This document shows positions 1 through 11,705 of a stretch of DNA of 64,000 bases, in pieces. Under the pieces are notes generated by a model. The model did not search any database. It was given only the letters and a program-made list of their open reading frames with translations, and had not been told where the DNA came from. A program made the translations under genes and the position numbers. The DNA comes from Lycorma delicatula. Lineage: Eukaryota; Arthropoda; Insecta; Hemiptera; Fulgoridae. Every line of letters begins with the position of its first letter. Within the stretch, counting starts at the first letter, position 1. The stretch lies in assembly GCF_047948215.1 (NCBI RefSeq), contig NC_134455.1, positions 291,673,647 to 291,737,646 on the forward strand, read 5' to 3'.

Positions 1-1279
1 TTTTGGTGTTATCTTGGTAATTTAATTTGAATTAAGTAAAAGACAATAGAATTTTTTTTAAAAATAAGTCAAACTTAGAACTTTGTTATTTCTTATATTT
101 TTTTTAATTTAAAGGGGTTTTTAGCCTCTACATCATTATTACACTAATTTAACAATTCATTTTACGAACCAACGTAATGTTTGAAGTTTTTCTGAATATT
201 ATTTTGTTTTGGATTTATCTTTACGAGCCACAAATCAAGAAAACTGGACTGGATATCTGAAGACCTGTTGAAACATTATACGAATCCAATAATGAAACTA
301 AATAATAATTTAGTTCTCACAACAGTGAGTCCGTTCATTTTAACACAGTTTTGTGTATGGTTCTACGTAGAAGAGAATTATTTTAACATCATCAATTTAC
401 AGTTTATGTAAATTTACTAATAAATTGCATGTAGTACATTTACAATAATTACCTTAAATTTCCTATACGTAAATAATAAGTCAATTTTATTATTTTACTT
501 ATTTACGTTTTATATATTTACAGAATGCAAAACGAATCCAGATAACAAAGTATTTTTGCGCTTATATTTTTTGAACTTTTTTCCCATTTCACGCTCTAGA
601 ATCAGTTCCCAAACTATTTTCCTTTCCTGCTGAATAAGTGTATATATAAATGTAATTGTACAACTACATGTAATTCACTTCAATTGCAACACTATGATAA
701 ATGAATATCTGATTAATGTTGTACAGCACGCATGATTATGCATTGTATGTCAATGTATGTACGGTTAGATTCCATAAGGGCATCACCATTGTAGATGACC
801 TGACGTTACTCAAAAGTCACTTTAGAAAATGGCACAGTCATCTTCAAAAATAACAAGCATTCCATATCAGATTTGCTAAGAAAAATGATTAATGAAATGT
901 CTCCTGTTGCTTTCTTCATTGAATAAATTATATCGGCTAAAATGCAGGTAATAATTAGCAGTCGTGGGACTTTCCGCTAAGTTCAACACAGGGACTGGCT
1001 GTATAGTGAACATCATTGATCTCAGAGAAGGCTTCTCTACTGGAGTCTTGTGTCTCGTTTTCTTTACATGCATTACAGTGGTAAAACAATTATATGGAAC
1101 ATATAATGCTAGTAAATGTGTTCCTTTCTATTTTGTAAAGAGAAATTATTATATACTCTGCTTCATCTCGGCAAGGAATATGGTCACATACCGCACACTG
1201 TAAGATATATATTATTTTTATAAAATAAAAATTTAACGAAGCAATAAAATTAGACATTTTTCTTTTACAATGTTTTATC
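1..1279. other. A+T-rich non-coding sequence, nothing recognised
   Basis: The stretch is A+T rich. Short open frames of 60-80 codons occur on both strands but overlap one another and show no domain, codon bias or recognisable motif. I see no transposase, reverse transcriptase or tRNA-like sequence here. Confidence 0.5.
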
Positions 1280-1800
1280 TGTAACACAGAAACGTCATTA
1301 TAATATAAAATTTACTTCTATTCAAATATCTGAAAACATCTTTCAAACTTTGCTTCAGAACTAAAAACTTAAACAGGTTGAGACTAAGAATACAACAGGA
1401 AACAAAAGTAATCGAAAAAAATGTAATAAGTTTATTAATAACAACAGTTAAGAGAAAGAGGACGTTTCTTAAATGCCCAAAACAAAGCTTTAAAACCAAG
1501 AGAAACAAGAAATCAGACTTATCAAGTTGTAAATAAACATTTATAAAACCAAAAGAGACTTTACAAAAACGAACTAAGAAACAACTTATAATATTTCATA
1601 AATAAAAAAAAGGCAACCGTTTAAAAAACTTCAAGAAAAAGCTAAAAACTAAAGGAAAAATAAATACGAAAATAAAACTTAAAACTGGTGACACAACTGT
1701 AATATAAGGAAAAGGTATCTATAAAAATGACTGAAAACTAACATAATTTAATATAAATAGAAGAAAAGTAAAACAAAAGTGGTAAACCATAACGATAATG
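1280..1800. other. Strand-asymmetric A-rich block
   Basis: For about 500 bases the plus strand is strongly enriched in A over T, with many runs of A and AAC/AAG words, unlike the balanced A+T sequence on either side. Skew of this kind is common in LINE sense strands and their untranslated regions, but no reverse-transcriptase or endonuclease motif is readable. The only longer open frame (1275..1508, minus) is hydrophobic and unremarkable. The identity is unknown. Confidence 0.3.
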
Positions 1801-1815
1801 GAGGGGTTGATTAAG

Positions 1816-1842
1816 CGGGATGGGGTGGTGGGCCCCATCCCG
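1816..1842. repeat. GC-rich perfect hairpin
   Basis: Two perfectly complementary 10-base arms, CGGGATGGGG (1816-1825) and CCCCATCCCG (1833-1842), are separated by a 7-base loop. The GC content is exceptional for this window and the motif sits at the end of the A-rich block. It could be a structured RNA end or a decayed repeat terminus. No function can be assigned. Confidence 0.5.
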
Positions 1843-3547
1843 AAAATTAAAATTTCTTTTATTTTTTGATATTAATTTTCAAGATCTTAATTAAAAGTTT
1901 TTGAATAAAATAGATAACCAGTGACATAGTAGACATTTATTTGTACTGGTATGCAACACTATTTGTACTGAGAATATTTTTATTTTTTAAATAAAATTAT
2001 TAATATTTATGCTTATCTTATGTACTAATTTTTTTTTTTTTAGTAAATACTTTCATAATTTAATTTAATATAATTTTGAAAATATATATTTTAAAATTAT
2101 AATAGAAAATTTAGTTTGTCATTATAAAGTTAAAAATTAGATTAATATAATTAAAACATTTTGACGGAATAATGGTTTCAATAAATTTTTTTTTATAGAT
2201 AATGCAGGGTATAACAGTTACAAATATCATGGGATATTTAAATGCTACGTTACGGAATTAATATAGCAACACCAGCGGAGAAAATCATATATATATTTTC
2301 TTAATATCAGGAGTAGGGATAAATATTACAAGTCTTAGGAATACAGGTAGTCAGAGTAAAGGAACAGGTGCAGCCAACAAAATTCTACAATATTTATTTT
2401 ACGAAAATTTGTTAGGATGATTTATTTTTAACTTAAACTAAATTTTTGCATTATAATGTTATACCATTTATTTTCATACGCTATTATTTTAACAGCTTAC
2501 TTTTATTTAAAAAAAGGAACGAGAAAAAATGGAAAGCAATCTAATATCGAAACAATGGAAGAAATATATCGAAGAATGGATGTGTTTTAGTTGATACATT
2601 TTTATAAAACATCGGTTTAAGAGCGAAGTAATTCTAGTATAAAAAAAATAATCAGCCTACGTTCGTCTGGTCTCAGTCAACGTCGTATTATAAGTGTATA
2701 TAACAAGGTTCTATAGTGACAGTAGTTAAGGGGTTCAAGGAATTCCAAGAAATAAAAGTAGGAGAACAGGAACAGAAAGTGAGAAAGAGACAGATGAGAG
2801 TAGTAGTTTGTCCTTATTTTAAAGGTTTTTTATTTTTTGCAATTGGAAATGTAGGTCAGGTTAACAGAAAAAGATATTTTTTTTACCTAACACATATGCA
2901 CGGATATATGAAAATAATTTAGTCGTTTGCATAAAATTTGACTATGTTAAAAGATTGAGTAATGCAGAACTGAATGGAAATTACAGAAATAAAACTTTAT
3001 TTTTGGTTCTATTCTTACAATTTTGATTTTTTGGAATACATTATATTTTATACAACTATCAGTATTTTGAAATAATTGTCAAATTTTTAGTTAAAATAAG
3101 AGTTAGTTATATGATCATTAAAAGTTTGTGTTCTTCTTCAGATAAAATTGTATCTTATTCTATCTTATATAAAATTTGTGGAAAAACAAGGTATGTTGGT
3201 CAGTCCAAAGGGAGTGGTCAAGTGATGCGGTTAGTCATAAACACTTAGAAAAAATACCTCGCATGCATATATTTTGAAGATTTAGTAGATTCACATTAGA
3301 CATATAAGAGAGAGGTTTCACCTTGCTCTATCATATATAAATATAATAATATTATGTAAATACCGGGTAGATCTTCATAAAAAAAGGAGTTAATGCTCGG
3401 ATAAATGAAAATATATCCGAGCAAATGTGATAGGTAAAAAAAATATCTTACAGATTCGTTTGAGCTGTCATTTACACATAGTTTTGATTCACGTAGTTCA
3501 TTAGTACCCGAATTCGGCCACCAGGGCTATCACCAGTGTTGTTGAAA
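1843..3547. other. A+T-rich non-coding sequence
   Basis: No coding motif is recognisable. The 68-codon open frame at 2716-2922 is lysine-, glutamine- and valine-rich and lacks any domain signature. The sequence just before 3548 (about 3480-3547) is probably the 5' flank of the transposase relic that follows, but I could not define a terminal inverted repeat. Confidence 0.4.
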
Positions 3548-4336
3548 ATGAATACATTTACTGGTGTGGAACGTGCTCTCTGTGTGTTTTGGTTTCATGA
3601 TTTGCAATTAGCAACTGCAGTTCAACGTAATTTACGTAAAGAGTACGGTAGTGAGCCCCGTAGTTGACATACAATTTACTCTTGGCACCAAACCTTCGTC
3701 GAGGCAGGTTGTTCTGTTAAAAATACAAAATCAACGGGACGCCCACGCGTCCCTGCAACCATTGGAATTACTTGGAGAAAGCTCTGTGCGTATTCCGAAG
3801 AAATCAACTCGACGTTTGTCACGTAAGACTGGCATTTCACAAACTACTGTTTGGCACATATTACGTAAACAATTGCTCTTGAAACCATACAAACTAACCG
3901 TGGTTCAACATATTAAAGGCGACGACAAAATTGCTCGGCCGCAGTTTTGTGTGGAAATGATGGATAGAATTGCAGATGAAACATTTTTAGACGATGTAAT
4001 TTTTAGTGATAAGTCAACGTTTCACGACAGTGGCAAGGTGAACACCCATAACTGCCGAATACGGAATAGTGAAAACCCTCATGAAACTTTTAAACACATT
4101 CGTGATAGCCCTAAAGTCAATGTTTTTTGTTCCCTAAGGAAAACAAACACTGTACGGCCAGTTCTTCTTCCAGAAGGCAACTGTAAATGGTATCGTTTAT
4201 CAGGACAGCTTAAAAATTTTCTAATTCCTCAGTTAGACAATGATGATCAATGTGGACGACATTACTCAGCAAGAGGGGCATTACTTCACCACCGCCTAAA
4301 AGTCCGAGGTTTTCTTAATACTCGATTTTTTTCGAT
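3548..4336 (+). pseudogene. Tc1/mariner-superfamily (DDE_3-type) transposase relic
   Basis: The reading starts at ATG 3548 with an N-terminal helix-turn-helix-like segment (MNTFTGVERALCVFWF). An in-frame TGA at about 3661 interrupts it, and a frameshift near 3757-3780 moves the reading into the frame that stays open to 4343. That part carries the second HTH (RIPKKSTRRLSRKTGISQTT) and the first catalytic Asp in IFSDKSTFH (4008-4010); the usual following Glu is Lys. The SGKVN and SPKVNVFC motifs follow. The expected QQDGAPPH motif is degraded to ARGALLHH, so the second Asp is lost, and the C-terminal third is missing. Family members usually run to about 340-370 residues, so this is a dead, 3'-truncated copy. 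The family assignment comes from motif recognition, not a search. Confidence 0.82.
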
Positions 4337-4380
4337 TATATAAAATTGATTTAATCATATATATGTATATATATATATAT

Positions 4381-4532
4381 TTACCCATCCTATGACACTC
4401 CCGGTGTCGTAAGGATTCCAACGCACGGTCATATATCTAAATCGGTTCGGCCGTTGAGTTGCTACAGGGGAACAAACTTACATACATACACCTTAAATAA
4501 GTATTACACTCCTTTTTGGGCAGTCGTGTAAA
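4381..4532 (+). repeat. Dispersed repeat family D, 3' tail (copy 1)
   Basis: This contains the shared tail words AAATCGGTTCGGCCGTTGAG, GCTAC, a short (CATA)n run and CTCCTTTTTGGGCAGTCGTG. The same ordered words recur at 53197-53331 and, shortened, at 5036-5121. The layout of a conserved GGTTC(A/G)GCCGTT word, a CATA microsatellite and a short unique end resembles tails of insect RTE-derived or other short dispersed repeats. The class is not established. It directly abuts the truncated transposase, so its insertion may have removed the transposase 3' end. Confidence 0.6.
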
Positions 4533-5035
4533 TGAAATAAAGGGACTATTAGTTAATATTTAGCAATAAAATTGTGGCCCAAAGCGAACCAATGGTGGTG
4601 TGACGGGTGACTGCCCGACACACCAGGCTTACTCTCCCGTTAGAAGAAATTAGTTATCAATCAGTTTACAGATTATTTAATATAATTTCTAAGCGTAGAT
4701 TATTCTTAATTATATTTTTATTTATTATTATTAATTTTATTAAGAAAAGAAAGGGATTTAGTCAATATTTAATAGTAAAAATAATGTTTACATGATCGAC
4801 CATACTCAAAAAATACCCGTCATAAAATAATTAGATTTTTTTCTCTTAAATGCTTATAAACAATAAATAACAATAATAATAATTATAAAATAAATTATGA
4901 ACTTTACCACCGTAATTCATTCATTCACTCAAACTCGTAGCAGATTTTAAAACAACTATTTTCGATACAAATAAATCGCTACTGAAAATATTATCGATTA
5001 TCGATTAAGAATCGTATATATAATTTTTGTGGCCT

Positions 5036-5121
5036 TTAACGCATCTACATCTAATTCGCTTCTGCCGTTGAGTTGCTACGGTGGAACATACATACATACT
5101 CCTTTATGGGCACTTGTATAA
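5036..5121 (+). repeat. Dispersed repeat family D, shortened 3' tail (copy 2)
   Basis: The stretch has CCGTTGAGTTGCTACGGTGG followed by ACATACATAC and CTCCTTTATGGGCA, the same order as the copies at 4381 and 53197 but with the segment between the CATA run and CTCCTT deleted. Confidence 0.55.
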
Positions 5122-5935
5122 CAGAAAACGCTAGTAAATAAAATATTAGATAATTTGTAAATCGTGAAATAATAATTTAATATTTTAAATTCATATTTAA
5201 ATCTGTTGAATGATTCGTGGTGTAGTTCCTCAAATTCCCCTTTAATAAGCAAATATTATAAATAATACAAACTGTATGTTTAAACAACTAAAATTTCACT
5301 TTTTCATATTTTATGTATATTAAACTGGCCGAATTTTTCACATTTTTAACTTTAGATTTAAGATTTCTTCATCATAACATGAACAATGTATGTATCAATA
5401 CGTAATGCAAAATCAGTTCTAGAATCCTAAGTATGAAAATACTAGTTTGGTTATCTTGATAATATTCTTAGATTTTATTCCACCTATCTTTTTTATTTTC
5501 CTTAATTCCTAAAAACATTATACAGAGAGTTATGGTATGGGAAAATATTAATATTTGTTTTTATTCATTATAAACAGTTCAAAGAATATAAGTATCAAGT
5601 AATTTTTATTAGACCACAAAATATAAAATTATTTCATAATTAGGCTACTATAATCTCTAATATTCAACAATTTTCAGTGGTTAGCAGTTAAAAGGTTAAA
5701 CATCTGAAATCGTTATTAGTTGGACATTTTTTTTATAAATATTAATTTATTTCAATGATAATTTGAATTTTGAATTGTTGCTGCGATGCAACTGTAATAA
5801 AGTTGGTAACAATTTATCGTAATTTTTTAAATAAAATTATAAAATTTAAATTAAAAATCTAAACTATTTAAGTATGAATTTTGATTTATTGCAAAATAAT
5901 TAAGCGCTCTCTTTATATATTAACGGAGTTTAGAG
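5122..5935. other. A+T-rich sequence, nothing recognised
   Basis: No open frame of note, inverted repeat or recognisable motif is visible between the family D tail and the left end of the hAT element. Confidence 0.4.
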
Positions 5936-7410
5936 CATTCATTCTCAAAGTGGGTGATTACGTCCCCTTGTGAGTGCTAGAGGCCTTCAGGAGGGATGGT
6001 AGAAGGCTCACAGAAACTTAGAACAGTTCAGGCGGTCTAGGAAGGCGATGGCTGATTAAAAAGAAAAGGGGAAAATATGTTTTCCTGATATTTCAAACTA
6101 CAATTAAATAATACCTACTACACTAGTACAAAAAATTAAAGGGACCGATATATCTTATAATAAAAAATGGTTGTATTGAAAACTACTTTAACTTTGCAAC
6201 CAAGAGGCGTAGAGAGACGAATAAAAAAAAAATTAAAGCTTGAATACTTTTTGGCAGTATACATCAGATTTCAAAAATCATCAAATTAAAAAAATAAAAA
6301 TTATTTAGAGTAAAAGTTTTAAAAATTTGAAAATTTTTTCTTCGAGTTGATCGAGCGCATGGGGTAAACGATTTTTTTCCAGTAAACTGTATTAAAATCG
6401 TTTAAAAACTTAAGACTAGGTTTAGTTTCTTTTTTTATGTCTCTACGATTTTTCTGAACCGAAATATTCCATTTTAAAGAGAAACGGCCAATTTTATCTT
6501 TAATGCTGCATATTTCCCGATCTAAGCAACGTATTGATACAAATAAATATGGATTATTATCCTTCAACAAGGACTTGCTTGTTTACTGCCAAGTCTTGGA
6601 GAACTTGCACGGTGATTTCAAAGAACGATTCCAGGACATTTTAAGTATGGGGATATACCAGAATGGGTTTTGGATCCTTTTTCAAATATCAAGACAGCAG
6701 GATCATCCCAGTTAAAATAACAACTTGTACTAACAACTTGTATTATCAGTTGTATAACAACTGATAATAAATGAAGAAATAAAAATAAAATTCAAGAATC
6801 TCTACCAAAAGCCAATCCTGCAATTATACTCTGAATTATGGTCGATTGTTCAACGATTTCTGATAGCATTCCCATTGTCATATTTGTCTGAACGTGGATG
6901 TTGTGCTGTATTAATGTTGCTAACCAAAAAGAGAAATTGGTTGCATGTTATCGAACGCGACGACTTACGGCTGTTTTAAAGTAAATCCGAACTTGATATT
7001 AACAAATTCGTTAAAGCACATCAGATTCATCCTTCCCATTTGTGTACGTGTAATTTTTCAATTGAAGGCGTTGTTTTAATTATTGCATTGCTGTATTGAA
7101 TATGGTATCACTGTCGTTGTTATATAACTATATAGATACAATTGTAATTTTTTTTTAAAAGTAATTTTGTTAAAATACTTCCAAATATGATTAAATATGC
7201 GTTTTAATTACTCTCATTTAAAATGTAAGTTTCAACTCAGAAATAGGTTATGCCACCTTTAAAAACAATAATTTCGATTGCTGTTATTAAGATGGCTCTT
7301 AAAAACAGAAATTACCGTTATTAACAGCTGGTAAGTTTCAACATTTTGGGGGCGCTAGAAGATTTTTGATTCTCAATTTGGGCGGTGGAAAAAAACGTTT
7401 GAGAATCATG
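5936..7410 (+). mobile_element. hAT-superfamily DNA transposon, decayed
   Basis: The left end reads CATTCATTCTCAAAGTGGG. The reverse complement of the right end reads CATGATTCTCAAACG, so both ends share the ATTCTCAAA core typical of hAT termini. The 8 bases outside the left end (GTTTAGAG) and right end (ATTGAAAG) agree at 5 of 8 positions, compatible with an old 8-bp hAT target duplication. The interior carries a decayed hAT transposase C-terminus in the plus orientation. At about 1.47 kb the element is shorter than autonomous hATs (usually 2.5 kb or more), so it is internally deleted. The exact first and last bases are approximate. Confidence 0.6.
6503..7060 (+). pseudogene. hAT transposase C-terminal fragment
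   Basis: The open part (6503-6715) reads VLENLHGDFKERFQDILSMG. A one-base insertion near 6655 follows, after which a shifted frame reads IPEWVLDPFSNIKTAGSSQL. Downstream, about 6830-7050 in plus-strand frames gives FLIAFPLSYLSERGC, LLTKKRNWLHVIERDDLRL and a terminal INKFVKAHQIHPSH. This order matches the C-terminal RNase H-like and hATC dimerisation region of ZMYM/GTF2IRD2-like hAT transposases. In-frame stops (for example at about 6976) and frameshifts make it non-functional. The N-terminal BED finger and the first catalytic residues were not found, consistent with internal deletion. Confidence 0.75.
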
Positions 7411-9279
7411 ATTGAAAGGAATCAATGTTAGGTTTTTTTTTATTATTATTGCTATCTCTTTATTGAAGGGTCTTTATTATTCATAGAGAAAGAAAATTTT
7501 CTGTTCTTATTTTCAGAATGAATAACTTATCAATCAAATTAAAATGCATGTCTCTAACTTTCTTTTACAATTCTTATTGATACAATTCTTTATAAATTTT
7601 AATCAATAAAATAATATACGTACTAAGAATAAAAGAATTGCTTGTATAGATTAATAATAAATTACCATTTAATTCCATTTTTTTCTATATAAATGATGAC
7701 TATTTTTATTAATAACTATTATTATAAACTTAATAATTCACAGAAAACGATATTGTAAAACATTTATTTACATTAATTAATGGATTGTAAATAAATTGCC
7801 ATTTTTTTATACAGAATTCCGTAAGGTTTTACATTCAAATCTAAATAGTGGCGCTCATATATTATAGCTAATGTTTTGTAAAATGTATTGTTTTCCAAAC
7901 ATAAGTTTGGAATGAGGATTTGCAAAACTCAGGCTCACAGCTGGCAGTAATGTTAGAAATATATTTACATTAAAATTTGACTTATTTATCATTCTCATAT
8001 TTTTTTTTTTTTTAATAATATTTTGATGTATTTGCTTTTCTGGTTTGGTTCATCTTTAAACTTAAATCTATTTGTTACATTCGAAATGATCTTTGGCTTT
8101 ATATATTCTAAATTTTAACTACCCTAACATTTTTTTTTTATCTGTTAATAACTTTTGTTAGCTTCGATTTTAAATTTATTATGACTGATATGTTTTACTA
8201 TTTTGTTATTCATAATAACTTACCCGTATTCGTGTTTTCTAACTAATTCTTATTACTTTTAAAATTTAATTATCTGTTTTTCGTTAGTAATACAATAAAT
8301 CCTTGAACTAGTTCCTACTCCGTCTAAACTTAACTTTTCTAACTCCAATTTTAAATGATAAAACTACCGATCTTATTTAATTTTAGAATTTCAACATTCC
8401 AATGTAAAGAATGTCAAACAAGTTTCCTCCTTTCAAGTAATCTTCACTCAGAGATACAGTTGTGAGACTGTTCTTCCTTCTAAATATTTCACTGGAAAAA
8501 ATTCAAATAAGACTTGATTTGTTGTAATTGACCTTAATTTAAACATATCTCTATTATATTTTATAATTAAATCATTCTACTTATATATTATTCATGAAAC
8601 TGATTATTTTTGGTACACTTTTATAATTTAAATAGTTGTAAATATATTACTAAATAAACAGAGAATTAGTTAAACAATATATTTTGAATTTATTTAAAGA
8701 GAGGTTTGTAAATCCATTTTCAATCAGAGGTAATTTTATTATTATAACAGTATTATTGCAGTAAAAAATATTTCTTATAAATCATTTTATCTTGAAAAAT
8801 AACAAAAACATATGCAAATATACAAAAATAATAATATACTCTTATAATTTATTCAGAAATCATCTAAGTCAATATTGAGTAATATTTTATTGTTTATTTT
8901 TTGAAATTTATTAAAAAATTAAGCACAAAAGAAAAAACTTAGAGATGAAATTTAATGAAAACAAATAATATTTACTAGTGAAGTATGATCAGTTTCTTTT
9001 CATAATTATTTCTTTGGTTGTTAATCAGCAAATTTCTGTATGGTTATCTTTAAGTGTTATCACATTTTAAAATTTTACTATTATTCGTGATTAGTAAAAT
9101 TGTTCACTAATGCAATTATATGTTATTTCTTCGAATTGATTTTAAATAATCTACTTACTGCAAAAATATTTTGTTAATTAGTAATCTTTTTCAAGGTTAT
9201 TTAGTGACACGGATTTTAAATAAAATCAATTTTTTTTAGAAATTATATAGTCTTATATACAACAATATTGTATTACCTC
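7411..9279. other. A+T-rich sequence, nothing recognised
   Basis: About 1.9 kb without a recognisable coding motif, tRNA-like sequence or long inverted repeat. Poly-T and poly-A runs are frequent, for example near 8000 and 8130. Confidence 0.4.
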
Positions 9280-10130
9280 ACCTAATCACGGATTTTCTTT
9301 GGTTTCTCCTGTATTAAGCCTCTAGAATATCCCTTTTCAGTGTCTAGCAGTAATCGATAAGCATATTCGTGCTCCATTTTCCGTGATAGTGTTTTCATCA
9401 TTGATGTATCCTGGAGAAAGCGTTCACTATCTTTTAAGTCGCCGATCGGCAAAAGTCCAAAAGTGAATTAACACGTGTATTTTAGAAACATATTTAATCC
9501 TAATTTTTTATAGTTTTCAAGGAATTAATTCACCAATTCGGCATAAGTTCAGCCCTTTTGTCCAAAAATGTTTAAAATATATTTTGAAATGACGCTCGTG
9601 CTACGTGCTACTTTTCAGATCCAATGAAATTCATCTTAAAGTCCGAATAATTCATCAGGTTACGTGTATGTGATCCAACAAATAATCCTTCCTTAATTTT
9701 TTTCGTCACTGATCTTGGGAAATTTGCGTTAAGTTATAAGAAACCTTAGCTATTAGAATCCATTTCTTTGAATGAATTTTTCATAACAAATTTTTTGTGT
9801 AACTGTGGAAAATACATATTCTTAAGATTCAAAAATCTTGACAATTAAATTTTTCCTGTCCGGGTATGAGTGGTTCCCTCTTCAGCCAGTCTTTTTTAAT
9901 GTAGTGGTTTTTCCTGTCCTGTAATTCCACTCGCATAAGAAACAAGCTGAAGACCTTATAAAATTGCTATCCACATATGTGCCAAGAATAATTTTCATGC
10001 AGTTTGATCGTCGGTAAAAATTTCATATTGTTCGAAACTTTTGAGTAGAAAAACGATGAATATATTTTCTCATTATTCTAAGCTTAAGAATAATTGTAAG
10101 CTTATCCATGATTCAAACAGAGTTTCTTAA
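9280..10130 (-). pseudogene. Decayed copy of a repeat-borne arthropod protein family
   Basis: Reading the minus strand from about 10130 down to 9290 gives an ordered series of recognisable pieces in shifting frames. These are CFLCEWNYR, HYIKKDWLKREPLIPGQEKF, KKFVMKNSFKEMDSN, KIKEGLFVGSHTRNLMN, a stop-containing piece with FLDKRAELMPNW, and finally HGKWSTNMLIDYC followed by TLKRDILEA. I associate this order (CFLC.W, ..REPLIPGQ.., EGLFVG..., KW...MLADYCW.LKRD) with an uncharacterised protein carried in many copies in arthropod genomes. I cannot name its transposon class. Multiple stops (Trp to stop in YC*TL) and at least three frameshifts show it is dead. The family link is from memory and needs a search. 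Confidence 0.6.
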
Positions 10131-10136
10131 CGTTTT

Positions 10137-10575
10137 GACACCTAAGGAAACAAAAAAACCAAAAAAACCGAATGAAAATTTTCCGGATGTTAATTTTTAT
10201 ATGTATTTGTGTTTGGTGTTGGCCTCTAAAACACCTTACATCTCCAAAACTTCTCGACCAATTTTAACCAAATCTAGTTAGATTACTTCTATAGGTGGGG
10301 CATTGATGTCATTAAATTTTCAACTTAAGAGATCATGAAGATGAAACTGTAGAGCAAGGTCATCTTCAGTATCTCGAGATTTCGCCTAATTAAGGTCATA
10401 TTTTCCTTAGGCACATTTGAACAATTAAAAAATAACAATATTAGCAAAAATGTTTTGCAAAATCGCACCACCACACCGAAAAATACTCTAAACTAGTACA
10501 TAAGTAGGCATACTGAGTAAATAGTACCTTCTGTCACCACAAAAAGCGCTAGTGTCGCAGTCAGCTATCTTGAAA
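10137..10575. repeat. Dispersed repeat family B (copy 1)
   Basis: This shares ordered blocks with 51391-51690. Both begin GACA(C/T)CTAAG(G)AAAC followed by an A/C run and an AACCG(A/G)ATG(G/A)AAATTTTCC word. Both continue with TCGAGATTTCGCCTAATTAAGGTC-like and TTAGGCACATTTG-like words, and both end with CTCTAAACTAGT...TAAGT...TACTG. The copy here has about 130 extra bases, including ACATCTCCAAAACTTC and GACCAATTTTAACCAAATCT, a segment that also resembles 52800-52850. It is non-coding with no clear terminal inverted repeat. It abuts the decayed protein relic at 9280-10130. Confidence 0.6.
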
Positions 10576-10679
10576 TTTCTATTTTTTCTTGTCCTCTTGG
10601 ACCAGGAAATTTTTAATTCCATACGGTTGCCGACAAAATTATTTTTTACGCTTTAAATAGTAATTATTTATTTAATATT

Positions 10680-10957
10680 TCAAAGGTTGGTAGGACTGAC
10701 GTGCAGCTGTTGTAGTCGCCTGCAATGTTGTGATGTCACAGGAGAGTGGTAGAATTAAATAAATGAAAAAATTACTCCGGTCTGGTTGGGTCTCGAACTC
10801 AATCGGCCGGTTGACTCGGTAAATGGTACGTTAAGCCTCGCTGCTACACCAGTCTGCCAACAGTACAACCGAAATTTGTTCTGTGTATGTTGTGACATTA
10901 TATGAGTTTATTTAGTGCTGACCTTTTCACTAATACCGGCACACCGCGAATTAAATA
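10680..10957 (-). mobile_element. tRNA-derived SINE-like unit
   Basis: On the minus strand, from about 10857 to 10776, the sequence has a tRNA-like layout. An A-box-like ACTGGTGTAGCAGCGAGG is followed about 30 bases later by a B-box-like GAGTTCGAGACCC. The acceptor stem does not close well and no anticodon arm is convincing, so this is a SINE head and not a tRNA gene. The unit boundaries and a target duplication could not be fixed; the interval given includes flanking non-A+T-rich sequence that may belong to the body. Confidence 0.5.
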
Positions 10958-11000
10958 TGTTAAGCGCGCGCGTATTTACGTATTTACAACGCGCTTAACA
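10958..11000. repeat. Short CG-rich inverted repeat
   Basis: TGTTAAGCGCG (10958-10968) and CGCGCTTAACA (10990-11000) are perfectly complementary 11-base arms around a 21-base loop that itself contains TACGTA. No function can be assigned. Confidence 0.4.
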
Positions 11001-11259
11001 ACTTCGTTTTAACATCAATTTATTGGTTCTACTTGTAATTTGAGTTTTGTAAATGATATCTTACTGGTGTATGGAAACCAAATATAAAATGTAAAAGTAT
11101 CCAATTTTATTTTGGTTTTTATGTATGCTAGTAGGATACGAATGTTGTTATCATGCCACAAATTTTATTAACATACTTTGTAAAGTTTTATGAGTGATCC
11201 AATAAACCTATGTATTATTAAGAATATATAATTTATTCACTAACTTTACTCAAAAAAAT

Positions 11260-11705
11260 TTTAAATTTCAGATTTTTCTTTATTTCATTATTGTCATCAG
11301 CAATATTCATAAATTTCGGTAGAAGAATTGGCGTTTAATAAATATTCCCGTCGGTGACTTGTCCAACATATTTTCTCTGTATCATAATAGTCTTCTTGAT
11401 CATTATTTTACTCAAACGGCAGTCCGATCATCACAATTGACTTAATATTTTCTTCGGTAAACTTTCCATAGTTTTTTTTCAAATCTATATATAACATTTC
11501 TTTTTGCAACATACGTACTCACTATCCCCCGAATTAATTCCATTGACGTCTGGGTGATACAGAGGATAGCTAAGAAATGTATCTACGTATGATTTCATTG
11601 TATTCCCTGGTAGAATTTTTATTATACTCTTTTAAAGTTTTATTAATGCATTCAGTTCTGGGTTCAGCATGCAATTTTGGTTTGATGCTTTTATAGCAAC
11701 CATTT
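11260..11705 (-). pseudogene. Decayed coding sequence of unknown identity
   Basis: The minus strand from 11698 gives a clean stretch of more than 50 codons (CYKSIKPKLHAEPRTECINK..., ending EYNEIIRRYIS). A frame change follows to TFLSYPLYHPDVNGINSGDS and EYVCC, another to EMLYIDLKKNYGKFTEENIK..., and a last one to NDQEDYYDTEKICWTSHRRE.... The amino-acid composition is protein-like and the pieces abut at frameshifts, which points to an old gene copy and not chance. I do not recognise the family. It lies immediately 3' (on the minus strand) of the R1-type LINE. Sequence of similar character on the LINE's other side (13205-13600) may be the other half of the same relic. Confidence 0.5.

Noticed and set aside
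2716..2922. 68-codon plus-strand open frame
   Set aside because: It shows no domain, no recognisable start context and low-complexity composition; it is expected by chance in 64 kb.
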